64,000 nt of DNA from contig VLTN01000041.1 of NCBI GenBank assembly GCA_008330645.1, positions 62,001 to 126,000 on the forward strand, given 5' to 3'. Below the pieces are notes generated by a model that was given only the letters and a program-made list of their open reading frames with translations, was not told the DNA's origin and did not search any database. The translations under genes were made by a program, and so were the position numbers. The DNA comes from Cafeteria roenbergensis. Taxonomy: Eukaryota; Sar; Bigyra; Bicosoecida; Cafeteriaceae. Shown here piece after piece: positions 12,001 to 19,332 of the stretch (its first letter is position 1; each line of letters opens with the position of its first letter).

Positions 12001-15000
12001 GCGAGAGCGTGAGGGCTGCCCACAGCCGGCGCGCCGGGTCCAGCTGCGCAGCGTCCGGGCCCCAGAGCGGAAGCGTCTCGCCCTGGCCCAAGGAGTCCAG
12101 TCGGCTGGCGCCCGCCGCGCCGGCGAGCGGCGGGGATCCCAGCAGGGCATTGGCCCCGTCCAGGGGGCCGGGAGGCGCCGCGCGGAACTGGGGGGACCCG
12201 ACGTTGGCCGCAGCAGCCGCGCGCGCTGCCTGCACGGTGGCAAGCGCCGCGAGGAGCGAGGCTGGACCCAGCTGGGACGAAGCGCCAGCAGCCGCGCTGT
12301 GGGCGCTCCCGAGAGACAGCGGCGGGGGGGTCGGCTGGCCGACCCCGACGCCTCGGGCAGACGCCCAGGACGACGCGAGCCCCGGGACGGAGCTCCCGAG
12401 GCGCGGCGACTCGCTGTACAGGCCAGAGTCGGCCCCGGTGAGGTGCGGGCTGGCTGAGCCGGGCCCGCTCCAGGGGGAGGGATGTGCGCCTGCGGAGGCG
12501 TCCATGTGGCCCGCGGCGACCAGGGAGGCGGCCGCGTGCGCTGCGGCGTGGGCCGCGTGCGCCGCAGCTGAGGACACGCGGGCGGAGGCCGTGGGGTTCA
12601 GGCGGAGGGAGGCTGTCCACGCCAGAACAGCGGCCTCTGCGTCCCGTGCTGCTGCCGACGCGCCGTTGTCCCACGGGGCAGGGAGCTGCGGGCAGCCGAG
12701 CACGCCCACGGCAGCAGCGGTCGCGGCTGCGCGCTTGGCGGCAGCGGCAGCGAAGGCCTCCGCGGACCCCGGGGAGAAAGCGGCGGAGCGCGAGGCAGCG
12801 GACTGGCCCGCGGGCGCAGACACGGCCGCGTGGGGGGGCACGGCCACCACCGGGGCAGCCAGCGCAGCGCTGCCGGACGTCGCGGCTGCGGAGACTTGCA
12901 GGCTGGCGAGGAGCAGGCGGCTGCGGCCCGGGCCGTACTTGGCGCGCAGCCGCTGCGCCTCCTTGGCGCGGGTAGTCAGCTGGGCCACCAGCTCCTGCAG
13001 GGCCGCCCTTCGCCGCTCCAGCACCGCAGCGGCCCGCTCGCTGCCCGAGGATGTGCGCAGGAGCGTGCTGACGCCGAGTCCCACGGCGCGGGCACCAGCC
13101 ACCGGGGGCGCGCCGGCTCCTGACTGGGCGCTGACGGACCGCTCCGTGAGGTCCGGGGCGTGCCCGCGCAAGGCGACGGGGGGATCCCGCGGGAGGCTCT
13201 CGGGGCCGCCCCCGGCCTCGACGCCTGAGATCGGGCTGGAGCCGGTGGCGCCGTCCCCGCTTCCCACGGTGAGGCCTCGCGCGTCGACCGCGCCGGCGGC
13301 CCGGTCTCCGAGGGTGGGGTTGAGCGTCGCCGCGTCGAGCTCGTCGAGCAACGAGGCTGCGGCCGAAATGTTGGCCGCAACGACGGAGACGAGGGGGCCC
13401 GCCTGCAAGCCTGCGGCTGTCGCCTCGGCGAGGGCAGTCAGCACAGCGGCGCGGACCTCGGGGCTGGGGTCCAGGACAGCGGGCAGCAGGCGGGGAATCG
13501 TGCTCGAGGCCGCGAGGGAGGCCGCGGCGGCGGATCGCTTGAGCTCCTCCTTGACGCGCCTCCCCGCTGCGCCCCCTCCGGAGCCGGCGCCGCCGGTGGG
13601 CCTCCGGCCCCGGCTGCCCCCGCGGCTGCGACTGCGGCTGCTTGGCCGCCTGCCGCTCGACCGCGGCCGCGAGGTTCTGCCTGCCGCCGCCCCCACCCCC
13701 TGCCGAGACGCGGCGCCCGCCCCGGCCAGGTCGCCGCCCGGCCCAGCGGCTCCGGCAGCGGCAGAGCTTCGTGACGAGCCTCGCACGGCCAGCAGGGGGC
13801 TGGCCTGCGCTGGCGATCCTGAGGGCGCAAGCGAGGGATGCGGCGACACCCCGGCCAGGCCCCGAGCCGCGGTGCCTGGCGAGTGCTGAGCGCCGGCCAG
13901 CGGGGAGGAGCCGTCTCCGCCGTCGCCGCCGCCTCCGTTGGCAGCCTCGGGCGGCGCGTCGGGGAGGTCCAGGTCTCCGGCCGCTGCGACCGCCTGGCGC
14001 AGGCTGCCCAGGCGCGCGTCGACCTCGCGCTCGTTGGACGCATGCTTAGCGGCCCAGGCGTCCAGCGCGGCCTTGGGGATGCCGTGCTCGCTGACCGAGT
14101 CCCGCACGCCACGCGCCGTGTTGGCGAGGGCCAGGGCGGCCCACAGGCGCAAGCGCGCGTCGGGCGCCGCGATGGCCGTGCGGAGGTGCGCTTCGGCCCC
14201 GACCGCGGCAACGCCGCACGCGGAGGTGGGCGCGCCCTCGGCGATACGCGAGAGCAAAAACGCTGCCAGCCAGCGGGCGAACGGGCGCGAGTCGGATGGC
14301 CCCTGGGCCGGCCGCACAGTGCCCGCCGCCTCGGCGAACGCTTTGAGGAGCGGCTTTCGCGGGTTGGACAGCTCCACATGGCAGCGGCCGTCAGCGGCTG
14401 CAATCTTTGCCCAAACGAAGAGCAGCGAGGGGCTGACGCCAGCTGTTTCCTCGGACGCGATGCGGTACAGATAGGGGAACGCGCCCACACTGATCGCCGC
14501 GCGACTCGCCCAGGACCCGAGGTCCAGGAAGCGCGCGAGGATGGCGACGCCCCGGGCGCGGTGCTCTGGCGACAGCACAGCCTGGAGCAGCACGGGAAGC
14601 AGGGCCACGCCGCCGCCGCGGGCCCCCTGCCCGCTGGCATCCGCTGGCCGCGCCGACCCTGGCGTGGCGAGGCGAGCGGTCCAGGCCTCCACCGCCCCGG
14701 GCCACGACGCGTTGACGCGGGGCCGCAGGCCCAGCGACCCGCGCTGCTGCGTCCCCTCTCCGGCCGTGTGCTCGCCAGCTGTGGCCGCCCCCGCGAGGGC
14801 CTCCGCTGCGCCAGCCGTCCACTCGTCGATCGCCGACAGCTGCGCGTCGAAGAAGGCGGCGGCTGGCTTCGACGCCTCCGAGGGCCACTCGATCAAGTTG
14901 GCGTCCACCGGCGCTGCCGCTGGCGGCACCGCAGCGGCCTTGGCAGAGCCAGCTGCAGCGGCAGCCGCGGCGGCGGCGGTCGCGCCCCTGGCAGCGCCTG

Positions 15001-17116
15001 CGCTGGCGGCGCCTCCAGTGGCAGCGCCGGCAGAGGGCCGCCCTGGCGCCGCGGCTCGGCTCCCGTTGCTGCTGGCCGGCCGCGAGGCCGCCGTCGCCAA
15101 CCCCACGCCCCCTGCGACGGCGAACGGGTCGGCAGAGCGGCCGGAAGCCCTGGCTCCTTCGCCCACGCCGCCGAGGCCTCTGGGACCCGCCACCCCCGCT
15201 GTGCCGCCCTGGCCGGGCGATGTCCCGCCGCCAGCCGTGTCGGTCCCGTGGGAGGGCTGCGCGGCGGCCGAGCGGGCAGCACAAGCGCGTTGCAGCGCCG
15301 CCCTGATGGCAATTCGCTCCGCCTGCCGCTTGACGGCGGGCGTGGGTGGGGGGTCGCGGGCGTGGTGCGACGCGCCGTCGTGCGCCTGCTGCGCCGCGGC
15401 GGCGGAGGACCCGGCCGCGTCGCCGTCCGCAGCCTCGCCAGCGCCAGCGCCGGCGCCGGCAGCCCGCGGCTTGGCGTCCGCTCTGTCGCCTTGCGTCTCG
15501 TTGCGCAGGCGAGAGGGCCCGACGCCCGACGCGCTGGCGGCTGGTGCAGCGGCCGTGGCAGCTGCCTGCGGCTGCGCTGCCGGTCCCCCCGAGGCGGAGG
15601 GCGGCTTCTTGGCTGCCTCGGCGGCCGCTCGCGCGAGGATGGCCGGCGCCGCGACCTGGAGCTTGGCCAGCACCGCGTCGAGCGCGTCGTCCCAGGCGGC
15701 CCAGAGCGGGTGGTCGGCGAGCGGCGGCAGGGCCGGGAGGGACATTGGCGTGCATGAGTACGTCCTCATGACGCGCTGGGCGAGCAGGAAGTTCCGGAAG
15801 ATGGAAGCCACGACGTGGTCGGCACGGAAGAGGGCGAGGAAGAGGCGGCGCGGCAGCGAGCTCCACGCGACCGTGTCGGCCACGGTGGTGAGGACCACGT
15901 GCAGCTCGCCGATGAGCGAGGCCTTGTCGCGGCGGGAGCCGCGCAGCAAGGGGATGACCTGGAGGAGCGCGGGAGGGGCGCCCCTGGGGTTGTCGAGGAT
16001 GCGGCAGTGGAGCGCCGTGCGCACCGGCGTGAGCAGCGTTGCAGTGAAGAGGTCCGCGGGAATGGCCGGGTGGGTTGGAAGGGTCTCGTCCGCCGCGCAG
16101 GCCGCCAGCACCATCCAGTCCAGCGCGGCTTCCGATGCCGCCGACGATGGGGAGGCGAGGCCGCCTCCAGCGCGGGGGGACCTGCCCCCCGGGGAGGCGG
16201 CGCCGCTGGCGGGTGAGAGGTTCGGGGCAGTGTCCACCGCGCCGGTGCCGGCCCTGCCCAGCCCCGCGGCTCCTCGCGCGTGCGCGAAGTGGGGAAGCAG
16301 GATGCCTGCTCGGGAGCACTCCAGCACCACGAGGGCGGGCGGCTGGAGCCACCCAATGACGTCCGACACCGGCAGCGGAACGTACTTGGTGTACTCCGAG
16401 TTGAAGGCCCAGATTTCGCCGCGGGGCGAGGGCGCGGGGACGCCGTGCATGTTCATGTGGAACACGACGCGGTCGCTGCCGGCAGCGTTTCGGAGCCCCC
16501 GCGTGGCCGAGAAGATGTCATCGGCAGTCGGGTCCACCGACGCGGACCGCAGCGGGGTGGTCACCCACTCTGCCCACTGCGCGTGCAGCGCCTCGGCAAT
16601 CTGCTTGAGGGCCTTGCGGGGCTCCGGGTTGTCCAGCGGGTCGATCCAGCACTCGAGGCGCGCGCAAGGGTCAACGCGCTCGCAGTCGGGCGGGTCAGTG
16701 CCGATGTTGAGGCAGAGAGCAAGGCCCACCGCCTTGACGGCGCCCTTGGCCTTGAGGCGCCACACAGGGGGCTCAACCGTCCGAGGCGGGCCGAGCAGTG
16801 CCTCGGCGCGCCGCCGGGCGCGGTCCGACGAGGCGGCGTCCATGCTCCCCAGCCCTCGCGCTGCGCCCTGCACCAGGCCGTAGCGGGCCTGCGAAAAGTA
16901 CTCGGGCATTGTTGCGAGGCTGAACATGATGTCCCGCCGGCCCGTGGCGTCAGCGCCCCACAGGGCGTCGGTCGGCACGGGCACCACGCGCTCCCGCGCC
17001 CAGCCTTCGGGGTCTCCGTCCCGCTCCGCCGGGTGCGCGGCCTCGCCCTTGGTCCCGCTGTGGCGGCCCGATGCATGGCCAGAGCGCCCAAAGACGCCCT
17101 GGAACATGCGGATCAT
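3095..17116 (-). CDS. RPTOR: Raptor (TORC1 subunit), giant form of about 4,673 residues
   Basis: Scaffold and substrate-recruiting subunit of TOR complex 1. The start is placed at the ATG at 17116 (MIRMFQGVFG), because the open frame upstream runs antisense through CHMP6. Residues about 117-330 are the Raptor N-terminal caspase-like domain: GLALCLNIGTDPPD, PCARLECWIDPLDN, then MHGVPAPSPRGEIWAFN and LVVLECSRAGILLPHF, with both His and Cys of the caspase-like dyad present. Residues about 830-960 match the Raptor armadillo core (LLPVLLQAVLSPEHRARG, ARFLDLGSWA, FPYLYRIA, FVWAKIAAADGRCH). HEAT-like stretches recur near 1205 (LDPSPEVRAAVLTAL), 2100 (MDPLVRLHAARAITTMA) and 2480. WD40 repeats start near 3740 and end with FLGQRIAPVTALEYHPHDP. 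Ordinary Raptor is about 1,300-1,400 residues; the excess is Ala/Gly/Ser/Pro-rich low complexity between domains. No stop interrupts 14 kb, but hidden multiple-of-three introns cannot be excluded. Confidence 0.88.
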   Translation of the reverse strand: MIRMFQGVFGRSGHASGRHSGTKGEAAHPAERDGDPEGWARERVVPVPTDALWGADATGRRDIMFSLATMPEYFSQARYGLVQGAARGLGSMDAASSDRARRRAEALLGPPRTVEPPVWRLKAKGAVKAVGLALCLNIGTDPPDCERVDPCARLECWIDPLDNPEPRKALKQIAEALHAQWAEWVTTPLRSASVDPTADDIFSATRGLRNAAGSDRVVFHMNMHGVPAPSPRGEIWAFNSEYTKYVPLPVSDVIGWLQPPALVVLECSRAGILLPHFAHARGAAGLGRAGTGAVDTAPNLSPASGAASPGGRSPRAGGGLASPSSAASEAALDWMVLAACAADETLPTHPAIPADLFTATLLTPVRTALHCRILDNPRGAPPALLQVIPLLRGSRRDKASLIGELHVVLTTVADTVAWSSLPRRLFLALFRADHVVASIFRNFLLAQRVMRTYSCTPMSLPALPPLADHPLWAAWDDALDAVLAKLQVAAPAILARAAAEAAKKPPSASGGPAAQPQAAATAAAPAASASGVGPSRLRNETQGDRADAKPRAAGAGAGAGEAADGDAAGSSAAAAQQAHDGASHHARDPPPTPAVKRQAERIAIRAALQRACAARSAAAQPSHGTDTAGGGTSPGQGGTAGVAGPRGLGGVGEGARASGRSADPFAVAGGVGLATAASRPASSNGSRAAAPGRPSAGAATGGAASAGAARGATAAAAAAAAAGSAKAAAVPPAAAPVDANLIEWPSEASKPAAAFFDAQLSAIDEWTAGAAEALAGAATAGEHTAGEGTQQRGSLGLRPRVNASWPGAVEAWTARLATPGSARPADASGQGARGGGVALLPVLLQAVLSPEHRARGVAILARFLDLGSWASRAAISVGAFPYLYRIASEETAGVSPSLLFVWAKIAAADGRCHVELSNPRKPLLKAFAEAAGTVRPAQGPSDSRPFARWLAAFLLSRIAEGAPTSACGVAAVGAEAHLRTAIAAPDARLRLWAALALANTARGVRDSVSEHGIPKAALDAWAAKHASNEREVDARLGSLRQAVAAAGDLDLPDAPPEAANGGGGDGGDGSSPLAGAQHSPGTAARGLAGVSPHPSLAPSGSPAQASPLLAVRGSSRSSAAAGAAGPGGDLAGAGAASRQGVGAAAGRTSRPRSSGRRPSSRSRSRGGSRGRRPTGGAGSGGGAAGRRVKEELKRSAAAASLAASSTIPRLLPAVLDPSPEVRAAVLTALAEATAAGLQAGPLVSVVAANISAAASLLDELDAATLNPTLGDRAAGAVDARGLTVGSGDGATGSSPISGVEAGGGPESLPRDPPVALRGHAPDLTERSVSAQSGAGAPPVAGARAVGLGVSTLLRTSSGSERAAAVLERRRAALQELVAQLTTRAKEAQRLRAKYGPGRSRLLLASLQVSAAATSGSAALAAPVVAVPPHAAVSAPAGQSAASRSAAFSPGSAEAFAAAAAKRAAATAAAVGVLGCPQLPAPWDNGASAAARDAEAAVLAWTASLRLNPTASARVSSAAAHAAHAAAHAAASLVAAGHMDASAGAHPSPWSGPGSASPHLTGADSGLYSESPRLGSSVPGLASSWASARGVGVGQPTPPPLSLGSAHSAAAGASSQLGPASLLAALATVQAARAAAAANVGSPQFRAAPPGPLDGANALLGSPPLAGAAGASRLDSLGQGETLPLWGPDAAQLDPARRLWAALTLSRDTRASLWSKAFGDGCSVSRVSLIMAVAGRAVAAIDAAPEPVISVFAPQSSHALPGWAPGREAAAAGQPAGRDQEQTPARPKRLRGKPPNLQLSTVGDAGPGLLSGTPTAETPSWVLEQPWLRPVGDDRDPNFVPAAGLVTPIASSGQGAVGFLTSARSPPSVASAASFLRASKADGSAGRRSTGPGSAAGGGFGAASRHAAILREEAGTHPSPLFLADASGSGRASPAPLPARMSAASPATEAGGTSTPEPSPPSSQSAEGHLEAPGSSSAPKGSASGPASAAATPQPPSPARHLHASSSSRSLGRSRSAATASGPSASPRASARQGSHGSSSAPQPPPTHVFLIGASEDESRRARKARSRDKRASSRGLPAEEPSSEAAVDLSGCLGSILAGLTGPVVAATDMDPLVRLHAARAITTMATADVPVALPRALAPLFAATLQERRSARAVAAARPGAVSMAAQARASPGHRSAATSPAPGAPGMGSPPGQGAGHAQPEASPSSAGCQPWSSSPDGAPATPRVPPIAVAMAAALLLDVAHATGTTLSDLSVEEAARRAAASGRKGTERGFVAFLGAASGRPVQATTAAPGVHTGRHGAAVVGCSTLLPAMPSFRVRLAHSRSGRTAEAAPPSNAAGVLLGALFGLIMGLEHPVTPAVAHGASRPRAGAGPGGAAAPAAAGPQAAKKASSSSSPSLGPSTPSGRLPPSGGADGRSHPAHASRSARSVSGRSRAAGSSAGAPSLPSTASGVSAGVARLAACMGNRVDAALPIVAASRALLHLAADMDPAVRSVASGLLRFLGDLARGAAAVAARADEATVTLAGLAATSPARAAAACGPGWASGSDISTPDASSTPLHSRLRPDSPSGASDSQHSGPHGGSVTGDWTGDPSAATRRARQRLQLLYAAAHASAAATLRWPASITPAPAQTELCIWSTSRIRGRLLASPPTALSDAAAMAASFSGSGGGATSAAPGAGPDSGAALLGAGAAAVHRGQEDACGQGRASAALGLARRWVGAEAAGAAKPEAVPASRGVASDVVRRLARRGKAGVSDAALVVEAAALEAEHRSAAVLLAVAAAGLAQPVARCWVLEASETAWRERRRPRRARETQGRRALVSRAEALLLAERAVMSPPPAPSMAASPAREGAGSRAAKALMLSPGSGSGAGGDAASAALAAEAAFLEQMEGGLPGPRRRAGSRAMQRARVTGRPSGASPGPGSPASASRSRAAKSLLDSGVQRLCVALTALHTTPMGPPAPGGLLALPPVSHAALAGAVAAAAAAAPAGRAAAQLPRLAALRAKAPFRGEAHPLGLGGTRGIGHRLWLADGVLTARPPPPLANFPSQSGGAGRTRRLSADGGGGGGGGGGGGSGVGGADAQAAQRRRGVSSRAAAGMRRDSDGAISAASSVPPAPCSIACLMGGNSSALLGAVGCVEDPTDLGAWARSPLGPAVGIAVPRALPVGIAGQRGRTGSATSATGSANSADPAAGRRTAATDAAAAGAAGADAAHVPAAPAVSRAGDLASSEAARASDSAAANAVAAMRWHWGSDSAGATRVFSQWFVQVANRRLRAAALRGVTVAAVQGVSSAGELLAASSSVWRQGQLHSPAGPGAPLTEDDAWRLAAGEYDEDDLAEAAPAAGSTATAGSAAAAAAAAAAAGAVGSGAGAQAGGTPSAEWSSGSFRTVGGSLARAASAPTHGARAGVESPEWLASPWSASAGGQPDPMFAIAAQSRSALARLLSLLVGSGRSPLIFSPARGSPLHSAPALGAAWALFCLAEQSRLIDGSAIIRAAAGTPVGPALLQAGSSTAPAAASLAKSMEGDGTAWALMTRAFATALQRGGVAPVFGMRLLVQPRSPAAAAGLPAVTRSASTHSMSGVAAAAARRSALAASGPTQAVPIAGAFRPPRFGQAASVSPGLGPMQSPGTPLPAISETDGSGSTPGRAPRATDRFVTGPDGSPAVPGTVPAPLPAPAAARAPAQPSVLSTGSPPSDKEESESLASACALAAAAVEGLGRLPREAVGGLEEATTRRAVRGLRKLRQATVLDIRTSGVTAIRFHPWAPAQAFVLDAGGNLTLWDSERGQPSLQIQPASATAWGAGKPAWDPREDRWERPPTGPRGFAAGGWADPTGGAGRRGGAAFGAGSGSFRGGGGGSSGGGGGAGGLDRASRGGVGGGGGVGSGVGGGGGEAQQHQGRSGSAGGRSASKSQRPHSQQGRLTAIEFLNEATAASGTSGGSRCLLGLGSSDGWVRLLAGTTPADAGGEWSAVRSGMQARSQSWAAGGDGAASGSDAETDADEERAGPDPFCGAACAGSVASGCERRARWSARVRVGGDSPMWASAAAAAAATSGISAGAPGGPIPGTAGGRQGARTMSLSDLDASAAGEGNMLGGGWDAGWPGTSSAALQWRGPSMVSSFRALPEAVDGVGGPGLVLGWQPWSGLMLAAGNAPLVRVWDVTRSQCVATAQTASGGMVTTMASAWPGNGVAMLGHANGAISLIDHRVPAAMASSAVGSAWDASAAHSLLRSLAPASSADAAASMSPWLSQAAAGSRFGAAAAFGLGWRGLASPMGQAALRAVWSSSGAAPGSGAAWTAGSAPGGVATVLRLGTSEGTAGLLGSESSAKWRRGVTSAHQRWVVRVAQPKGGAWFEAVSGGLSGEVAWWDLRRTVPVRSVQAFTTPLTAMAVHDWTRSVAVGTQDQKVLVFGPGGAEGSHSRRGGGDADTSALPPGHPHASGAGAPRQTLKHLAGFLGQRIAPVTALEYHPHDPVLAVGGTNNLVAMFSAGWIPAGGLGDPDTSGAGIQAAAVHAAHHLAASEAAAAAMEAAQAAESEVNKALEARRDEVPAHGRSAADRSPQKGRRQAESSSDAVASRARTAAAVANLAYSRAREASLTAPAECGAQWGGVVALRAEEWVKLGQAGCAAIRSDLAKELSSGGAAAAAARAAVGADPASGAGDLAGRAAMGARSSSIASLRL
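7908..7946 (-). repeat. GGC/GGT trinucleotide run encoding poly-Gly in Raptor
   Basis: Thirteen consecutive glycine codons in the Raptor frame, written on the plus strand as a CCG/CCA-type trinucleotide run. It is one of several homopolymeric Gly and Ala tracts in the inter-domain parts of this protein. Confidence 0.85.
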
Positions 17117-17560
17117 GGTGCCGGCGTCCCGTGCGGAGCTGCGAGGCCACGCGCGGCAAAAGGCCGCAAGCTGCACCTGTCGGTCGTGCACCGGCCAAGC
17201 CTCGCGCTGCCGATCCGCCAGCGGGGGGCCTGCGGCGCGGTGCGCCTGGGTGAGACTGAGCGGCCCAGCCCCTGGGGCCCGAGCGCGCGCGTGCCCTGCT
17301 GCGCTGCGCGAACGCCCCAGCAGGGCTGATTGCATCCCTGCCTTGAAGCTGCCGGATTGTAGAGCACCAACTCTGGCCCTCCAGAGTTCTCGTGTCTGCC
17401 GGAGCTGAGCCAAACTCCTGCACTCGAGCCCGGTGGACATCGCCCCCGCGCCCGAGGCCCGGCCCAGAGCGAACCCTGCGATCTGCATCGCCGCATCGCC
17501 TCCGGCCCTTGTTGCAGGACTCGGCGCAAGCCTCGCTCCCGCCTGCCTGACCAGGTTGCC
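17117..17560. promoter_or_regulatory. Shared 444 bp divergent promoter region, Raptor / CHMP6
   Basis: Raptor starts leftward at 17116 and CHMP6 rightward at 17561, so both promoters must lie here. I see no clear TATA element or other named motif. The Raptor reading frame stays open through this stretch by chance of composition. Confidence 0.6.
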
Positions 17561-18220
17561 ATGGGATTTCTCTTTTCCAAGCCCGCGCCGCCCAAGTCGC
17601 GAGAGCCCACACCCGCCGAGTCTGCCGAGCTGGACGCCAGGCGTGCCAAGGTCCGAATGACCAAGTTCGCGAAGCGCAACGAGGGGGAAGCGGACACCCT
17701 TCTGGGTCGCGCCAAGGACGCCGCACGCGCCGGGAACAAGGAGACAGCCAAGCGGTTGCTGCTCGTGCGCAAGCTCAAGCTCAAGGCGGTCAAGACCGCT
17801 TGGGCAAACGTGACCAAGCTGGAAGAGCTCGTGGCTGGCATCGAGACGGCGCAGCAGCAGCGGGAGTTCGTTTCTTCGCTTGCGCGCGGCACCGAGCTGC
17901 TGGAGCAGCTCAACGAGGCGCTGCCCATCGACCGCGTGGAGGACCTTATGGACCGCACTGACGACGCGCTCGCTTACCAGGCGGAGGTGGACGCTCTCAT
18001 TGCCCGGGACATGGACCCTGCCTCTGCGGAGGAGGTGGATGCCGCGCTGGACGCAATTATGAACGAGGACGCTCCTGCCGCCGTTCCCGCTGCCGCAGGG
18101 GCGGATGCAGGAGCGGTCCACGACCTCCCAGCAGCGCCCACGCGCGCGCATGACGCTGTGGACCTCCCCGAGGCCCCCAGCCACGCCGTTCCCGCTGCCC
18201 GCGAGGCCGTGCCCGCCTGA
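17561..18220 (+). CDS. CHMP6: ESCRT-III subunit CHMP6/VPS20
   Basis: Charged multivesicular body protein that nucleates ESCRT-III filaments on endosomes; 219 residues, single exon, typical family length. The N-terminus MGFLFSKPAPP has Gly2 in position for myristoylation, as in CHMP6/Vps20. Next come the basic, helical Snf7 core (TKFAKRNEGEADTLLGRAKD, KETAKRLLLVRKLKLKAV, then ELVAGIETAQQQREFVSSL) and an acidic C-terminal half with DPASAEEVDAALDAIMNED, the usual autoinhibitory or MIT-interacting segment. The last 45 residues are Ala/Pro-rich and not conserved. The start codon has a good context (gccATGG). The gene is divergent from Raptor; both products act on the endosome/lysosome surface, although a shared promoter is common throughout this window and need not mean co-regulation. 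Confidence 0.92.
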   Translation: MGFLFSKPAPPKSREPTPAESAELDARRAKVRMTKFAKRNEGEADTLLGRAKDAARAGNKETAKRLLLVRKLKLKAVKTAWANVTKLEELVAGIETAQQQREFVSSLARGTELLEQLNEALPIDRVEDLMDRTDDALAYQAEVDALIARDMDPASAEEVDAALDAIMNEDAPAAVPAAAGADAGAVHDLPAAPTRAHDAVDLPEAPSHAVPAAREAVPA

Positions 18221-18276
18221 GCGCGCTCCTATGTGCCCCGCCATCGGGCCCTCTGAAAGGTGCTTGTGCCCTGCCC

Positions 18277-18307
<31 letters not shown>

Positions 18308-18591
18308 GTCGCCGCGCCACCCGACCGCTAAAAGTCTGCGCTGCATTCATCTGGTGGGGCATGCTCGTCTCTGGCGGCCTCCTGTCGGGGCGCCCTCGCC
18401 CGCACACTGCGGCTGCGCACTCCACCCCCCTCCTCCCTGCTCCTCGTCCTCGCTCTGATCCCCCACCCCCCTTCCAACTCTCCCGAGCCCCCCGGGACGC
18501 ACGCGCGCGCCCTTGGCTCCTCGACCAAAGGCAAAGCGCGAGCGGCGCCCTGCAGACAGGGGGGAAGGCTGGGGGCGGCACCGCGGCCTCC
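18221..18591. other. Convergent 3' intergenic region with GT repeat
   Basis: 371 bp between the CHMP6 stop and the stop of the Frizzled-like gene. Apart from the (GT)n tract it holds only C-rich and mixed sequence with no gene-like signal. Confidence 0.6.
18279..18307 (+). repeat. (GT)14 dinucleotide microsatellite
   Basis: Uninterrupted alternating GT, about 28 bases, 58 bp past the CHMP6 stop codon, probably in its 3' untranslated region. It is the longest dinucleotide repeat I see in the window. Confidence 0.95.
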
Positions 18592-19332
18592 TCACGCGTC
18601 GCCAGCACGAGCAACCACAGCCACGGCTACCAGCGCTGCCAGCCACATCACAACGCCCACTCCGGCCCCGGCCGTGGCCGCCCCGTTGAGGATGCTGGGC
18701 GTGCACACGGCGATGGGGTCGCCGTTCTCGTCGAAGGAGTTGGCGCGGAACGGCTGGCCGGGGAAGGGAGCGCGCCAGTAGACAGGCAGGCCGTCCTTGT
18801 CGACGTCCTTGTCCTCCTCGGGGGCCTTGCCGCCGTTGAAGGAGGGCTCGTAGCAGCGCCACAGGTCCTCAGAGTACCGGCACGACCGGAAGAAATTCTC
18901 GCAGACGGAGCCGCACAGGATGAGGGACCGACCCTCCTCGTCGCACCGCGGAAAGTTCAGCCAGCACAGGAAGTTCTTGTACGCGTCGATGCAGTCCTCG
19001 TTCTCGAAGAAGCGCTCCACAACCTCGCCGGGGATGCCGTGCTCATTCTCGCCCAGACTCCTCAGCGTGTCGTTCCGCTCCGTCGCTGAGCGCTCCGCCA
19101 CCACACGGGCGTGGGACGCAGACACCCAGGCGTCCTTCGCGGCCAGCGTGTGGTTCGGGTAGAGCGGCTGGTAGCGAGGCACGCAGGCGGTGTATCGGAC
19201 CACGTCCTGACAAAAGGGCATCTGGAACTCGTACTCGTCCCGAGTCTGGCACTCGCCCGAATCTGTGCCCTGGATCGCGCAGGCCCAAGCGCTGGCCACC
19301 AAGGACGCCAGAATCAGCGCTGCGGCGCGCAT
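18592..19332 (-). CDS. Secreted or membrane-anchored Frizzled-like Cys-rich protein
   Basis: 246 residues, single exon. It begins with a clear signal peptide (MRAAALILASLVASAWACA). The ectodomain has a Frizzled-type cysteine pattern: FQMPFCQDVVRYTACVPRYQ, FFENEDCIDAYKNFLCWLNF, then PRCDEEGRSLILCGSVCENF and RSCRYSEDLWRC. After a DKDGLPVYWRAPF segment it ends in a hydrophobic tail (GVGVVMWLAALVAVAVVARA) with almost nothing after it, which suggests either a GPI signal or a single C-terminal membrane helix. I infer an extracellular binding domain held at the cell surface. Such free CRD proteins occur in protists; no Wnt pathway is implied. The open frame extends upstream of 19332, but the signal peptide fixes the start. 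Ligand unknown. Confidence 0.78.
   Translation of the reverse strand: MRAAALILASLVASAWACAIQGTDSGECQTRDEYEFQMPFCQDVVRYTACVPRYQPLYPNHTLAAKDAWVSASHARVVAERSATERNDTLRSLGENEHGIPGEVVERFFENEDCIDAYKNFLCWLNFPRCDEEGRSLILCGSVCENFFRSCRYSEDLWRCYEPSFNGGKAPEEDKDVDKDGLPVYWRAPFPGQPFRANSFDENGDPIAVCTPSILNGAATAGAGVGVVMWLAALVAVAVVARAGDA

Noticed and set aside
11256-16883. Long plus-strand open frames (877 and 780 codons) opposite Raptor
   Set aside because: They are antisense to a well-supported coding frame, have no domain, and follow from scarcity of stop codons at very high GC.
17117-18346. Upstream continuation of the Raptor frame by 410 codons
   Set aside because: It overlaps CHMP6 on the opposite strand, has no conserved sequence, and includes a His-Thr run that is only the antisense of the GT microsatellite.
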